Source of the DNA: Magnolia sinica
Lineage: Eukaryota; Streptophyta; Magnoliopsida; Magnoliales; Magnoliaceae
DNA: 64,000 bases
Direction of reading: 5' to 3'
NCBI RefSeq assembly: GCF_029962835.1
Contig: NC_080588.1
Coordinates: 65,062,001 to 65,126,000, forward strand
This document shows, piece after piece, positions 24,701-36,460 of this stretch. Below the pieces are notes generated by a model. It was given only the letters and a program-made list of their open reading frames with translations. It did not search any database and was not told the origin of the DNA. The translations under genes and the position numbers were made by a program. How positions within the stretch are numbered: position 1 is the first letter of the stretch; each line of letters starts with the position of its first letter.

Positions 24701-26108
24701 AATATTTTGGTGACACACATTATACATAGTCTAACACATTAGTTGAATAATCTTGATCATCAAAATTGGGCCCGGATTAAATTATCCAATAATATATATC
24801 ATATAGAATTATAGATTGCATGTGTATAAATGACGGTGTTCTGCTAAAGTAGTAAAATGTTACCTACGAGAGCAAACTCACAAGAGAATAAACCCATGTG
24901 CAGTAGTTAGAATAGATGATTCTAACCGATATTTTAAAAAAATAACCCACAAATATCTTTTTCGTCATTCCATTGTCCTCTTTGCGTCACATCCACCATT
25001 ATTATTAGAGATTGAAATGAATTCATAATTGGAGATGTAATATATTGGCCACAACTTGACTCAAACATTGGATCATACCATGTATAGAACTTTTGGAAGA
25101 TCATAGGATTGGCAAAAGATGTTGTGATCAAAATAACAGATAATTGCAAATGGGGCAACAGATTAAGATCTTGTAAATCATATTCAACAACTTTCATACC
25201 ACAACATGATTATCCAAAACATTCATCTAATAATTCCCACCATAAACAAGACATATCAATATTTATGATATCGTAAATCACAATATGCCATAAAAGAGCT
25301 AAAAACTACAGGCTGAAAAGAACTTTCAAATATAATTTCACATGAAAGTTGTGCATGCTGAGGATATTTGATCAGTCAGATTTTTTCTTTGTATGTTGCA
25401 CTTGATGAAGATAGTGTTCGTATGTACAATACCATCATTGGTTCACATGGCATTTATGTTTTAAAGATTTTCTGTAAAAGTGGCTCTCATTTGTTTATAG
25501 ATGTATGGTGGTTAAAAAAGTTCCTCATACTTGTGTCCCACCCTGATATCCTAGTTTTAAATAAATCCAGGATCAATCCTCATTGTTCACAAATGGTGAA
25601 TATTAGTGGATACCTACTTGGTGTGGCACTACATATGACTTGATCTTGTTGTGTGTGATAGACTGACATTGTCAATGACATAAACATAAAAACAATCAAT
25701 AGGCTATAGCACCAGTGCATAACTTAAAGCCTTTTAGATGATTTGTATAGGTGGTCCAAAGAATACTTACAACAAATATATGTAAAATCTTAACCATTAG
25801 ATGGTATATGAGGGTTCCAGATTATATGTTTGATCATAGTCCAATCATTCTCATTTATAGATATCAAGATCTAAAGTACTCTAACCATTTTCAGTCGATG
25901 CATATGTTCACTTTTATACATGTGGTCCAAAGAACTTACATAAGAAGTATCTACAAGATCTTGATCATTAGGTGAGATATGACAACTCAAGATTATATGA
26001 GTCATGGCCCACAAATTGGGCTGGTATGATTTCATTTTGGGCTATTCCAACCAAATAGATGTTACCGTAATTTTTAAATAGTTTTTCAAACATATTCGAT
26101 TTCAAGAT

Positions 26109-26639
26109 TGTTAGAATATGGAGTTTGAAAAACTATTTAAACAAAATAAATTAAAAATTAAAAATAAAATAAAACTTATCGATTTATAGAAGTCGAGGCG
26201 TGACGTGAGTCACTCGGTTTGAAATCGAATTAGCTTCCCTTGGACAGCGTCCCAAGTGCAACAGGTTTCCAGAAAAATCGACCTCCAGGATACAACGACT
26301 ATGACCCGGTCCCAGCGGTGCACTCACTATATACGGGCTCGAACCACTTGTAGTCTTAACCCGAACTAGAAAATACTTGAATACATTTTTAAGAAGAAAT
26401 CTGATTTTGTTAATCCATCTAAAAACTTAAAATTAGAAGTCTATTTATAGACTTTGTGAAGACACCCTTTCACAAAGGGTTGTGACTATTGGGTTTAAAC
26501 CCAAGCGGTGCGACCCTTAGGCTTCAAAAGACACAACTTTTCAAAACAAAACTGAAAGGATATAACCTTTCAGTGAAAAGACACATCCGTAGGATATTTT
26601 GAAACACTAAATTATTTTAAAATAATTTAAAATACAACA
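26109..26639 (-). repeat. LTR of the LARD (5' LTR in element orientation)
   Basis: 531 bp, about 96% identical to the partner by hand count. On the minus strand it ends TTCTAACA and is followed by ATCTTGAAATCG, which does not match the usual tRNA-Met primer site. Confidence 0.85.
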
Positions 26640-27165
26640 TGTGTTTTATCCATGCGTTTCCGGGGTTCTGTGGGCCTCACCTTGAGGTATGTGTTTTATC
26701 CATAAGTTTCTGCTATTTCACATATCATGTTAATGCATTAGCTTAAAAATGAGATAGATCTAACGCTTAAGTGGACTACACCATAGGAACCGTAGGGTTG
26801 GAATGCCAACCCTTGAAAACTTCTTGGGCCATAGGATGCCGATTGCGTCCTACCCCTACTGTCTCTATCCAAGAAAAACGGCAGTCCTGTGGGTGAGCCC
26901 ACCCTGATGTATGTGTTTATCCATGCTGCCTATTCTTTTTCTCATTATCATTTCAACGTATTAACATAAAATAAGTCAAATCAAATGCTGACTCTTGCAT
27001 TTATTGTAAATTGCAGTTAATGTTTTGTGCATTTAATGCAACTCAAGTTTATTATTCGGTGTGGTCTACTTAAGTGTTGGATATACTTCATTTATGTGCA
27101 CATACCTTAAAATGGTCCCATGGTAGAGATGGACATACAAATACATAACAGTGGGCACTAGAGTT
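26640..27165. mobile_element. remainder of fold-back MITE split by the LARD
   Basis: Continues the MITE left of the LARD (21150-21197). It contains further arms (TTGAGGTATGTGTTTTATCC; CTGATGTATGTGTTTATCC), the core CTTGAAAACTTCTTGGGCC, and a degraded right arm. Confidence 0.6.
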
Positions 27166-27284
27166 GGGAGGGGTAGGATGCAATTGGCGTCTCATTTATG
27201 TTGTCTCTTCATCCAGATCTGTCTGACCTCATGAATAGGTTGGGCTGATAATAAACATCATTGCGGTCATCGTTGTCAATGGTG

Positions 27285-30200
27285 ATGCAGCCTTTATCTT
27301 TGTATTCCACTCAAAAAGGTTCGTTCTTCTGCAGTGATCTAATTAAGTTTAAAATAAAAAATACAATGTTCTTCAACTGAAAAAAAAAAAAAAAAACATA
27401 TTTAATGGCTTATTTGGTAGCAGCTTAAAATGAGTTCATCTCATTTGAGTTAATTGTAATCATGTATTAGGGATTATATAAATCATTGGTTATCAGGATT
27501 GTTTCTAATTGTTGCCAAAAAAATTGATCTCTACTAATTACGGTTCAATTTCATTAAAATGTTAAGTGGCTGCCAAACATGCCCCAAGATGATTTTACTA
27601 ATTCGATTAGCATGTACACCTCAGCCCCTCTCTACACAATCAGTGATAACGGGATAATGCGGCCGGTGGGGTGTGGATGGAGCCACAAGATGGAGATCGA
27701 CCGGAGATGGTGCTGCGTCGAGGTGGGTTCAAACGGAGTTCAAACGGGGAAGAGAATGCGGTTGAGGCTGGGTACTAGGGCTCCGAGATTTAGACGTGCA
27801 ATAGACTAGTGGCAGGGAGATGGGTTTTAGGGCTGCTATTTTAGGACCAGAGTTGGTGTCAAGCAAGGGTGCCAGTGACGTGAGTCGACAACGAGGACCG
27901 CAACATCCGGTGGTGATGAGCTGAAACAACAGTTGTTTAGATAGATGGGCTCAATGCTTGATGGCCTGCTCTAATACGATGGTAATATTGGAGATGTAAG
28001 CGGGAATTTATGTTATGGAAATGTTTTGATTAAAAAATATTTTCAATAAAAATTATATAAATATGTATAAAAGAAATTTGTAAAAAAATCAGTTTTTTAT
28101 GTTTTGGGAATAGTCCCATATTATCAAGGAGAAGAAATTTGTCTCAATAAGTAGGGTGTTGACTACCGCATGTGCACGGGCACAGTTACGGTCACGATCT
28201 TCGTCACGGTCACCAGTGTAAGACGGATGTGAGTCGCGGTGCGACAATAATCATGGGTCAAGTGGCCGGAGTGTTGTGGATAAAAGGTCTGAGAGAGACC
28301 TGTCTGCCTTATGTAAGGGTTAAAATTAGCCATTTAAGATGCATGGTGTCACTGCTCATGTAGTAATAAATTAGACCATGCAAAAATTGTTGTATATGAC
28401 TAGCCCAACAATGGATAGCCACTGAGTCTAAATGACTACCATACAGCTGATTTTTCTACGTGCAAAACGGTTAGAAACTGGCAAATAATGGCTATTTTCT
28501 TATCGACAATTAGAAACGGTCATTTCGAGTTATGATCATGGACCAAAACATTAAACTACTCTAGCTTATATAAACAGAGCTTGGATGGTTCATTTTACTA
28601 TCACAAACCACTCAAATCACTCTCTCATATGAACCAGTAAAACTCAAGAGTTTTCTGATCAAGCTATAACAAGGTTCAATATGAATCTTAGCCAACAAGT
28701 CCTCAAAAAACAGACCAGTGTAGTAGTTTAAGCCAACAATTTCTTTTCTGAATTTCTCTCTGATTCGGAATTTTTTAAAAAAGTTTTTTAATCTATTAGC
28801 AAACTGTGTATACGAATTTTCATTAGTAGTTTTTTCGTGCTTGCTAAATGTAAAATCATACACAGGTTCGTCATATCCTATAAGCTATTTGCCTGCAACT
28901 TGTTAGTAGCCTCAATTACTGTGAGGGGCGAATAACGCTTTAAGGACAGCATGATCACACATGCTTTAGCCTGTCATTAATATTTTTGAATTTTTTCTTT
29001 ATTTCACAGAAATTACAAATCTGTAATTTGAGAATAACAGGTTTTTAACAATTTAGAGAATTATTCTATTGTTTTCTCTACCTATAGCTTTATTCAAATA
29101 AGGTTTACACGGAAGAATACAACGAGCACACAGGATGACTAACAGACAAATACGAAAGAAAATAAAAATCAGAATACATTGAAGGTGATAAAGATTGTCT
29201 AATCTAGCTTAGCCAGACATGGAAAGGGTCCATAAATTAATGTAGCTATCAGTCAAATGTTGCAAGCTGGCACCTGCTTGAGCAATGAAGCTGTCCATCA
29301 GATGGGACCCACTGTGCAGATATTCTAGCTCGAAAAGCAGGCCAATTGACTTCATCAGATGGCTGACTGATCACAGCTCATAGAACTGGTGGACAGGTAC
29401 CTAACTTTTTTCTACCTGCACATTTGTGGACCACCTGATATTGAGGCAGGGGTTAAGATAATCACCCCCGTCTTCTACGTTGGCAGATGTAGCAGCATGT
29501 CGACGGCTGGGATTGATGCACACTTGGAATTAGCTAAAATCTTATAAATATACATGACAAAGCAGCACTGCATAGAGAAAAATAAAATAAATTCTTTCAA
29601 GAGGAGCCGTACGATTTGATTAAAAAAAATCACATGTGAGGATGAAGTCCTTCAAAATCTTCGTGTGTTATACTGTGAATTTTCTGAGATTCTACAGTTA
29701 CTTTAAGCTGCCATCATTCAAGGTTATTGCAACTGGAGCAACTCCATACATGATTGCCTTGAGCTGCATTTGGACATGAGATCATGGTCTATAATGTAGA
29801 GAAACTGAATGAAATAAGCATGAAGCTACCAAAGAGGAATTATATGATCCTTGAACCAAAACTCTGCAAATCAAACTCGGGCTGTCAGTTCTAATGAGCG
29901 GCACCCACGGTCTGGAAATCAAGAAAGTTGGTCTGTTTCGCTCCACCGGAGATGGATGATGCCTAGAAAATCTTTACGATGAGAAAATGATAACCCTGCC
30001 AATTCCGGTGTATGTCAAACCACCACTTTCTCTAAAAGCTGAGCCATTAGATAATGTCATATCAATGTATATCAAGGGACTCTAACACTCACTCTAACAG
30101 AAACATATTGACAAGAGTAAAGGGGCACTCACATATCAAGAGACTTCAACACCCCCGCATAAGAATATACTGACGAGGGTGGAGGGCCACACACCGTAGA

Positions 30201-30790
30201 TACATCGGGCTTGATTTCCCAGTCCTGGGCTGGACTTGATTTTCGTGGCTCTCTTTGGGAAAATATAATACCTAAGTATATTTGTTGCTCTCAAGATTCG
30301 AACACTCTAGCCTACAAATTAGACAACTCAGTAGAGAAATATAAGTTCACATCCATCTTAAATCAAAGTCCAAAGATTAGTAGACGGCATGTTCCAATCG
30401 AAGATTTTATTTTTTTTTCCTTTTGGCGTGACCCACAGATTATGGTGCACAATATACCAATGATCTGGATAATCGTACCATGGTCCTAATTGTATTTGTT
30501 TATAAACCTTACACTTTCATCCTGTACAAGAAACAGACAAAATTCATCAAGTTACAAACAAACATAAAATAAAAGCTTGTTGCACTATAAATATCTTTAT
30601 TTTACGGTGATACCAAGCTTGTTGGTGAAAACCATCTCTAATACTTGGTGGTGAATTTTCTGATCATAGAGACAAGATGCTTAACAGCTTATTCTTGACA
30701 TTTATCTTGAGTTCTTCTTGAATGATTCAAAATTCATCATTAGTATTTTGCTAGACCAAATGAAAACTCTTTTAATTTTACTTTTGAAGA
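27285..30790 (-). pseudogene. decayed duplicate of starch-synthase-like gene 3' end
   Basis: Partial duplicate of 44695-46750, alignable in exons and introns. Remnants in transcript order: exon D1 (about 30715-30790, with in-frame stops after FSFGLAKY), the start of D2 (about 30468-30520, DESVRFINKYN then TAG), exon E (29697-29772, QLKAIMYGVAPVAITLNDGS) and the start of the last exon (27285-27330, KNEPF then stop). Most of D2 is missing. The exon holding the SLSQALDQI block is deleted exactly between GATTTGAT and AAATCACATG near 29618. A 1.6-kb segment (about 27640-29250) with no counterpart in the other copy interrupts it. It cannot encode a useful protein. Because intron sequence is shared, it arose by DNA duplication and not by reverse transcription. 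Confidence 0.85.
27640..29250. other. 1.6-kb insertion in the starch-synthase pseudogene
   Basis: Absent from the other copy, where CCTCTCTAGACC runs straight into AGATGTTCCAAGCTGG. ATCAGT occurs at both junctions and may be a target duplication. It contains CTTATATAAACAGAGC (about 28566), a TATA-like motif, and an 83-codon minus ORF (28612-28863), basic and of unknown function. The class of element is not determined. Confidence 0.5.
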
Positions 30791-30984
30791 AAGGCCCAAA
30801 CTATCTATTATTTTATGGGATTTTTTCGTATAACCACGCCATTTCTAGATAAAGCCCCTCTTTCATATGGACTAACGCCAAGTCGCCAAGGGAAAGAAAC
30901 ATGCTGTTAGCTTGTCTAAATAACGGATTTACCCAACACTTTTTATTTTTTACTGTTATTGCTTGCAAGGGGTAGACCTGCGTA

Positions 30985-31265
30985 GGATTCTTTGAGGCCC
31001 ACCTTTATGTACGTATGTGATCGACTCTGTCCATCCATTTTGTGATCACATTTCACGTCATGAGCCCAAAAATTGGCCAGATCTGAAGCTCAGATGGATC
31101 CCATCATAGAAACACTTGTGATGGAACGCCTACCATTAAAAACATGTTGGGGCCAAGAAAGTTCCTATCGACCAAGCTAATTTTGAGACTTTCCTTTGGC
31201 CTTATCAACTGCTTGGATGGACCTGATAAATATCAGGTTGGGCCCTATGAAGTTACCGATGGTGG
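30985..31265. mobile_element. fold-back MITE copy, truncated
   Basis: GGCCCACCTTTATGTACG arm with CTCTGTCCATCCATTTTG; the core GGAACGCCTACCATTAAAAAC and TGGGCCCTATGAAG are present. The right arm was lost where the next element begins. Confidence 0.6.
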
Positions 31266-31267
31266 GT

Positions 31268-32232
31268 GTAAAAACGGAAGCGTATTGGCTGGTATACCTC
31301 ACACCATCTATATGTGTTGACGTCACCTAGTTACGTGGGTCTGATCATGAGGTATGTATTACATCCAAACTGTCCATCCATTTGATGAGCTAGTCTTAAG
31401 GCTTAAAATGAAAAATAACATAGATCTAACTATCAAGTGGACCACACTGCAAAAAGCAGTGGGGGATTGAACATCTACCATTGAAACCCTTTTTGGGGTC
31501 ACAGAAGTTTTGGATCAATATGAAATTTGTTTTCGCTCTTCATTCAGTTCTTTTTGACCTTATGAATGGATTGGACGGAAAATAAATGTTGTGGTGGGCC
31601 CTATGAATTGTTTAACAGTGAAAATCATCATCCCAGCTGCTATTTGTGGTGTGGTCCAGATGATTTTTAGATATGATTCATTTTTTGGATAATGCTCTAA
31701 AATGATCTCTAAAAATAGATGAAAGGTGTAGATGTAATAAATACATCACTTTGGGGCCCATGTAACTTTGAACTCCTTTGAACAACTCGGAGCTCGAGTA
31801 GCGTCGATGCTCGTCTTTGCATGACACGTGCCTATCAGCTAGACCCCACCGCAAATAGCAGCGGAGATAATGATTTTCACCGTTAAAAAATTCATAGGGC
31901 CCACCATCACTTTTATTTTCCATCTAATCTGTTCATGAAGTCAAAAATACTGGATGAAGAGGAAAAACAAATTTCATATCGATCTAAAACTTTTGTGGCC
32001 CCAAAAAGGGTTTCAATGGTAGACATTCAATCTCTCACTACTTTTTGTAGTGTGGTCCACTTGATAGTTATATTTGTCTTATTTTTCTTTTCAAGCCTTA
32101 AGACAAGCTCACCGAAAGGATGGGCAGTTTGAATATAACAGGTAACTCGTAACCAGACCCACAAAACTTGTTGACATACATCAGCTATATGGCTGATGTG
32201 AGGTACACCAGCCAAATCCGCTTCCTTTTGCA
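31268..32232. mobile_element. 965-bp inverted repeat (fold-back element)
   Basis: The outer ends are inverse copies: CGGAAGCGTATTGGCTGG near 31275, and near 32200-32226 a sequence whose inverse reads GGAAGCGGATTTGGCTGG. Pairing continues inward through GTGGGTCTG...CATCC...TCTTAAGGCTT, the AGTGTGGTCCACTTGATAG block, and GCAGCTGCTATTTG against CAAATAGCAGCGG. Arms are about 440-450 bp around an 80-90 bp centre (about 31765-31850). It looks like two family members head to head. Confidence 0.75.
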
Positions 32233-32235
32233 AGA

Positions 32236-32650
32236 GTTCTGTGGAGGCAAGGTGGGGCTACCTTGATTTATTTTTGAGAAATCCACTTTGTCCGATATCA
32301 TGTTAGGACATGGGATCAACGTTGAGGTGGATCAAAAAAAGTGTGCCACAGGAGAGAAACATGAGAAAAGAAATACCAATTGTTGAAACCTTCTTGGGCC
32401 TCACCTTTGTGTTAATATGATATCGCAACCGTTTATAAGATCATTCTCACTGTGATGAGCTGAAAACACAAAAAACCTTAGTCTAATACAAAACTTTTAT
32501 GGCTATACTAATGTTTCAACAATGGTCACTTAATCCCCATTGTTTTTTGGCCCACTTGAGTTTAGGATCTGCCTCATTTTTAGCCTCATGTCCTAAAATG
32601 GTCTAAAAAACTAGATCGGGATGAATTTCTCATAATCATTAAGGCCCGTT
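32236..32650. mobile_element. fold-back MITE copy
   Basis: AGGTGGGGCTACCTTGATTT start, GAAATCCACTTTGTCC arm, TTGTTGAAACCTTCTTGGGCC core, right arm GATCGGGATGAATTTCTC. A loose 3' arm of the same subfamily lies at 33000-33120. Confidence 0.6.
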
Positions 32651-32998
32651 GTTAAATCTGAAATCTAAAAGCTTGAATCCGAAATTTGAAGTCAAATAAC
32701 TTGTTTGCTTTTTGGTAATTATGGGAGAAGTCTGAAAATTAAGTATCAAATTTAAAACAACGTGTTTGTTAATAAACATCTGAAATGTCTGAAATATGTT
32801 AATTTGATGCATTTGCCCATATTTCCAATTTGGAAATGTTTTATATTATAAAGAAATTATTTTTTTATTAAATGAAAATAAAATTATTCTATTAAATTCA
32901 AATAAACTAATTAATTAAGAGAAAGTTAAAATATCATTATTCATAAAAAATAGATAAATTCCTTATGTTGCCCCACGAATATTTCAAGTCAGGACGTT
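32651..32998. other. AT-rich insertion between MITEs
   Basis: Starts near AAGGCCCGTTGTTAAATCTG and is very AT-rich. Its start resembles hAT-type MITE ends (compare GGGCCTGTTTGTTAAC, the inverse of 35762-35778), but no matched pair or target duplication could be fixed. Confidence 0.3.
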
Positions 32999-33124
32999 CA
33001 ATCCTCACGTTTTAGGCCCACTTGGTTATTGGATCCACCTCAGTTTCAGTCCCATGTCCTAAAAGAAACTCATAAAACTGATGGGCAGGGTGGATTTGTC
33101 ACAAATATGAAGGTGGGCCCCACC

Positions 33125-33640
33125 TACGTTTCCAGCACAAGGAATTCTGCAAAGTGGCTTTAGCAGTAAATTCGGCATATGGACGGACACGGATTTCCTA
33201 ACGAAAGCCTTTCGCATAAAGTTCCAGCATAAGGATTTTAGGTGGGGCCCACTATGATGTTTGTAAGAAATCCAACACATCCATCCGTTTTCGAGTTCAT
33301 TTTAGGACATTCAACCAAAATGAGGAGTATCCAAAACTCAAGTAGGCCATACAAGATGAAAAAGGGGGGAAATGAATGCCCACTATTGAAACCTTCTTAG
33401 ACTCTACCTTAATGTTTATATTCCATCCAAACTATTTATAGGTCATTTTGACTGAGATAAAGTGAAAACACCGTGAACTTGAGCCGATACAAAACTTTTG
33501 TGGCCATATAAATGTTTCAACGTTGATAAAAAAAAAATTCCCACTATTTCCTATCATGTGGCCCATTTAAGTTTTGGATGCATCTTATTTTTAGCCGCAA
33601 GTTCTAAAACGAGCGGACTCGAGGCGGATTAGATAATTAC
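33125..33640. mobile_element. fold-back MITE with a CCTTTCGC terminal block
   Basis: Starts with CGGATTTCCTAACGAAAGCC and TTTCGCATAAAGTTCC, then AGGTGGGGCCCACTATGATG. The core and a partial right arm run to AAACGAGCGG near 33617. The terminal block recurs at 34168-34212. Confidence 0.6.
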
Positions 33641-33644
33641 AAGT

Positions 33645-34140
33645 TGAGTAGCGAGACTCACTATTGAAGTGACGTCACCAAGTTTTGTGGGACCCACCAT
33701 GATGTATGTGTTGTATCCACACCATCCATCCATTTGGAGATATCATTTTAGGGCATTAGACAGAGAATTACTTAGATCAAAATCTAGAGTGGACCCCACC
33801 ACAGAAAAAAGTGGGAAGAGTGATGCCGACCACCGACGAAACCTTCCTAAGGTCTACTATGATGTTTATCTTAGATCCAACGTGCTCATAAGTTAAGACG
33901 GACATGAAAGAAGGTAAAAATACAAATTTCAGCTTGATCGAAAACTTTTGTGACCCTTAGAAATTTTTAATGGTGGATGGCAGTTGTGGGGTCTACTCGA
34001 GCTTTGGATTTGACTCGTTATTTGCTTCATACACTAAATTTATAACACCAAATGGATGGACGGTGTGGATACAACACATACATGATGGTGGGTCCCATGT
34101 AACTTGGTGATGTCACTTTAGTAACGATTCTCGCTAATCA
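33645..34140. mobile_element. fold-back MITE with about 100-bp terminal inverted repeats
   Basis: Left end GTTGAGTAGCGAGACTCAC; the inverse of the right end is GTTGATTAGCGAGAATCG. Both continue through GTGAC(G/A)TCACCAAGTT, GGGACCCACCAT and ATGTATGTGTTGTATCCACA to CCATCCATTTGG. The best-preserved inverted repeat of the cluster. No target duplication was found. Confidence 0.75.
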
Positions 34141-34149
34141 ACCTGTCAG

Positions 34150-34440
34150 TAGCTACTCCGCAGATGTGGATTTCCTATGAAAGCCTTTCGCAGGAAGTTA
34201 CTGCGCAAGGATGTTGGGTGGGGCCCACCATCGTGTTTGTAGGAAATATACTCCGTTTATCCATTTGGTGAGCTCATTTTAGGACAAGCAACCAAAAAAG
34301 AGGTGGATATAAGACTCAAGTGGGCCACACGAGAGGAAACAGTGGGGATTCACTGAGAACCGTTGAAACATTCTTATGACCATAAAAGCTTTGTTTCAAG
34401 CTATTTTTTTTCCTACTCCGCGTCCTTCGGGGGAAATCCG
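34150..34440. mobile_element. fold-back MITE copy with CCTTTCGC block, truncated
   Basis: GTGGATTTCCTATGAAAGCC, then TTTCGCAGGAAG and GTGGGGCCCACCATCGTG. The right half is lost at the junction with the next element near 34440. Confidence 0.55.
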
Positions 34441-34449
34441 CGTTATCGG

Positions 34450-35000
34450 ACGGATGCGGATTGGCTGGTGTACCACACACCAGCTATGTAGTTGATGTGT
34501 TGATGTCAGTAAGTTCTGTGAGTCACATCATGAAGTATGTGTTATATCCAAACCGTCCATCCATTTTTCGAGCTTGTCTCAAGGCTTGAGCCAAACAATA
34601 GGGCAGATCTAAGGATCAAGTATACTAGAATGCAAAAAGCAGTTGGGGATTGAACGTCTACCATTGAAATCCTTTTTGGGGTCACAGAAGTTTTTTTCCC
34701 TCTTCATCCAGGTATTTGTGACCTTATGAACAGATTGGAAGGAAAATAAATATTATGGTGGGTCGTATAAATTTTTTAACGGTGAAAATCATTGTCCCCG
34801 CTGCTATTTTTGGTGCAGTCCATTTGAGCTTTCGATATGATTCATTTTTTGGCTAATGCTGTAAAATGATCTCGAAAAATGGATGAATAGTGTGGATATA
34901 ATAAATACATCACTGTGGGCCCGTGTAACTTTGATCTCCTTTGAACGGTTCGCACAACTCGGAGCTTGAGGAGCGTAGGTGCTCATCTTCCTACCACACG
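34450..35000. mobile_element. fold-back MITE copy, same subfamily as 31268-31800
   Basis: Starts GCGGATTGGCTGGTGTACC; has ATCCAAACCGTCCATCC, AAGCAGTTGGGGATTGAACG and TTGGGGTCACAGAAG. Ends with the subfamily tail CAACTCGGAGCTTGAG and AGCGTAGGTGCTCATC. Confidence 0.65.
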
Positions 35001-35034
35001 TATCTGCCCTGCCACCAACCCCATGGCTGGTGGT

Positions 35035-35510
35035 CGGGGCTATGTGGGCCCCATCATGATGTATGTGTTTCATCCATTCCGTTCATCCATTTTTACTGTT
35101 CATTTTAGGGCTTCATAAAAAAAATAAAAAATAAAAATAAATAAAAAATGAGAGCGATATAAATCTCAGGTGGACCACACCACAGGAAGACAATGGTGAT
35201 TGGATATTCACCATTAAAATTCTACTAAGGCCCACTATACTGTTTATTTGACATCCAATCTGTTGATTAGGTCTTACTAGCCAGACGAAAGGAAAAAACA
35301 AAGATCATCTTGATCCAAAACTTTTATGCTCCCGAAAGGTTTTTAATGGCCGACTTGAGTTTTATTCAATTTCCATTGATTTTTATGGTGTGGCTCACTT
35401 GAGTTTTAAATATACCTCATTTTTGGGCGCATGCTTAACAATGATTTGAAAAAGTTGATGGACGGTGTGGATCAAACACATAAATCATGGTGGGGCATAA
35501 ATAAATTTCA
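35035..35510. mobile_element. fold-back MITE copy, complete
   Basis: Left arm TGGGCCCCATCATGATGTAT; core CACCATTAAAATTCTACTAAGG; right arm GATGGACGGTGTGGATCAAA, ending AAATCATGGTGGGGC. Confidence 0.7.
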
Positions 35511-35849
35511 CATGTTAAAAGTCCATTTTCTATCAGGCAAACAATTTAAAAGAGAAAAAATATTCGTAGTAAGGGTAATTTTAGAAGCAATTTTTTTATT
35601 TTTTTTTTGATAGAAAAATTAACAAAGGCATTCAGCGTTCACCGTTAAGCCAGACTCCCATTGCCGAAAGAATTCAGCGAAATATCACGGAAAATCACTT
35701 AGCACTTTTCTAATTTAAGTGTTAACAAACAACTTTTATTACCAAGTGTTAATTTTAAAAGTTAACAAACAGGCCCTAAGTAAGCCCCACCTAGCTTTCT
35801 AGGACATCCGTGTCCCCATTGATGCACAAGTAGCCATGTTGCTACTGCG

Positions 35850-36460
35850 GTAGTTTATGGCCCCCTCCATGTGATCTATTTTTATCCACACCTTTCATCC
35901 ATTTTTCAAGATCATTTTAAAGCATGAGTCTAAAAATGAGGGAGATCAAAGTCTCTAATGAACCACACCATAGAAAATTAATGGTGATTGAACACCCACC
36001 ATTAAAAACTTCATAAGGCCTAATGTAATGTTCATTTGCCATTCAACCTATTGATTAGTTGACAAAGACCTGAATGAAGGGCAAACACAAATATCAGCTT
36101 GATTCAAAACTTTTGTGGCTTCAAAAAGTTTTTAATAGTGGGCATTCAATGACAAAGTTTAATATAATGCAGCGAACCTGAGATTTTGATGGAAAGATGG
36201 AAGGCTACAGTGAACCACACCACATGAAGTAGCGGTGACAATGACCCATTCCTAAATCCCACCGTGTTGTTTATTTACCATCCAACCAGTCATAAGGTCA
36301 TAAAACTGAATGAATGCAAAACATGAATATCAGCTTGATCCAAAACTTTTATCCGAGCATCGGATCATTCTTATTCTTGCGTTCATCGTCTAAAATGATT
36401 TGCCATATATATATATATATATATATAACACATACATCACTATAGCCCCACGGAGCCGCT
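35850..36460. mobile_element. fold-back MITE, core duplicated, (TA)n inside
   Basis: Left arm ATCCACACCTTTCATCC; the core ATATCAGCTTGAT(C/T)CAAAAC appears twice (about 36090 and 36335). The right arm is interrupted by (TA)11 at 36406-36427 and ends ATACATCACTATAGCCCC. Confidence 0.55.

Larger units (their letters stand above)
21198..26639 (-). mobile_element. LARD-type non-autonomous LTR retrotransposon
   Basis: Two direct LTRs (21198-21729 and 26109-26639) begin TGTT(G/A)GAATATGGAG and end AATACAACA. The 5-bp repeat TGTGT flanks the whole (21193-21197 and 26640-26644). Orientation is minus: read that way, an AAATGGGGGAT polypurine tract abuts the LTR at 21729, and the LTR carries CTATAAATAGAC as a TATA box. 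The 4.4-kb interior (21730-26108) has no gag, protease, integrase or RT that I can recognise, so it must depend on proteins from elsewhere. By hand the LTRs differ at about 22 of 531 positions. The element split a fold-back MITE (ATGTATGTGTTTTATCCAT when rejoined). Confidence 0.88.

Noticed and set aside
27579-27809. 76-codon plus-strand ORF
   Set aside because: It crosses the junction between the pseudogene and the 1.6-kb insertion, so it is not a native frame.
30985-36460. repeated units resembling a CRISPR or satellite array
   Set aside because: Units are long, diverged, in both orientations and share inverted-arm structure; this is MITE accumulation in a eukaryote.
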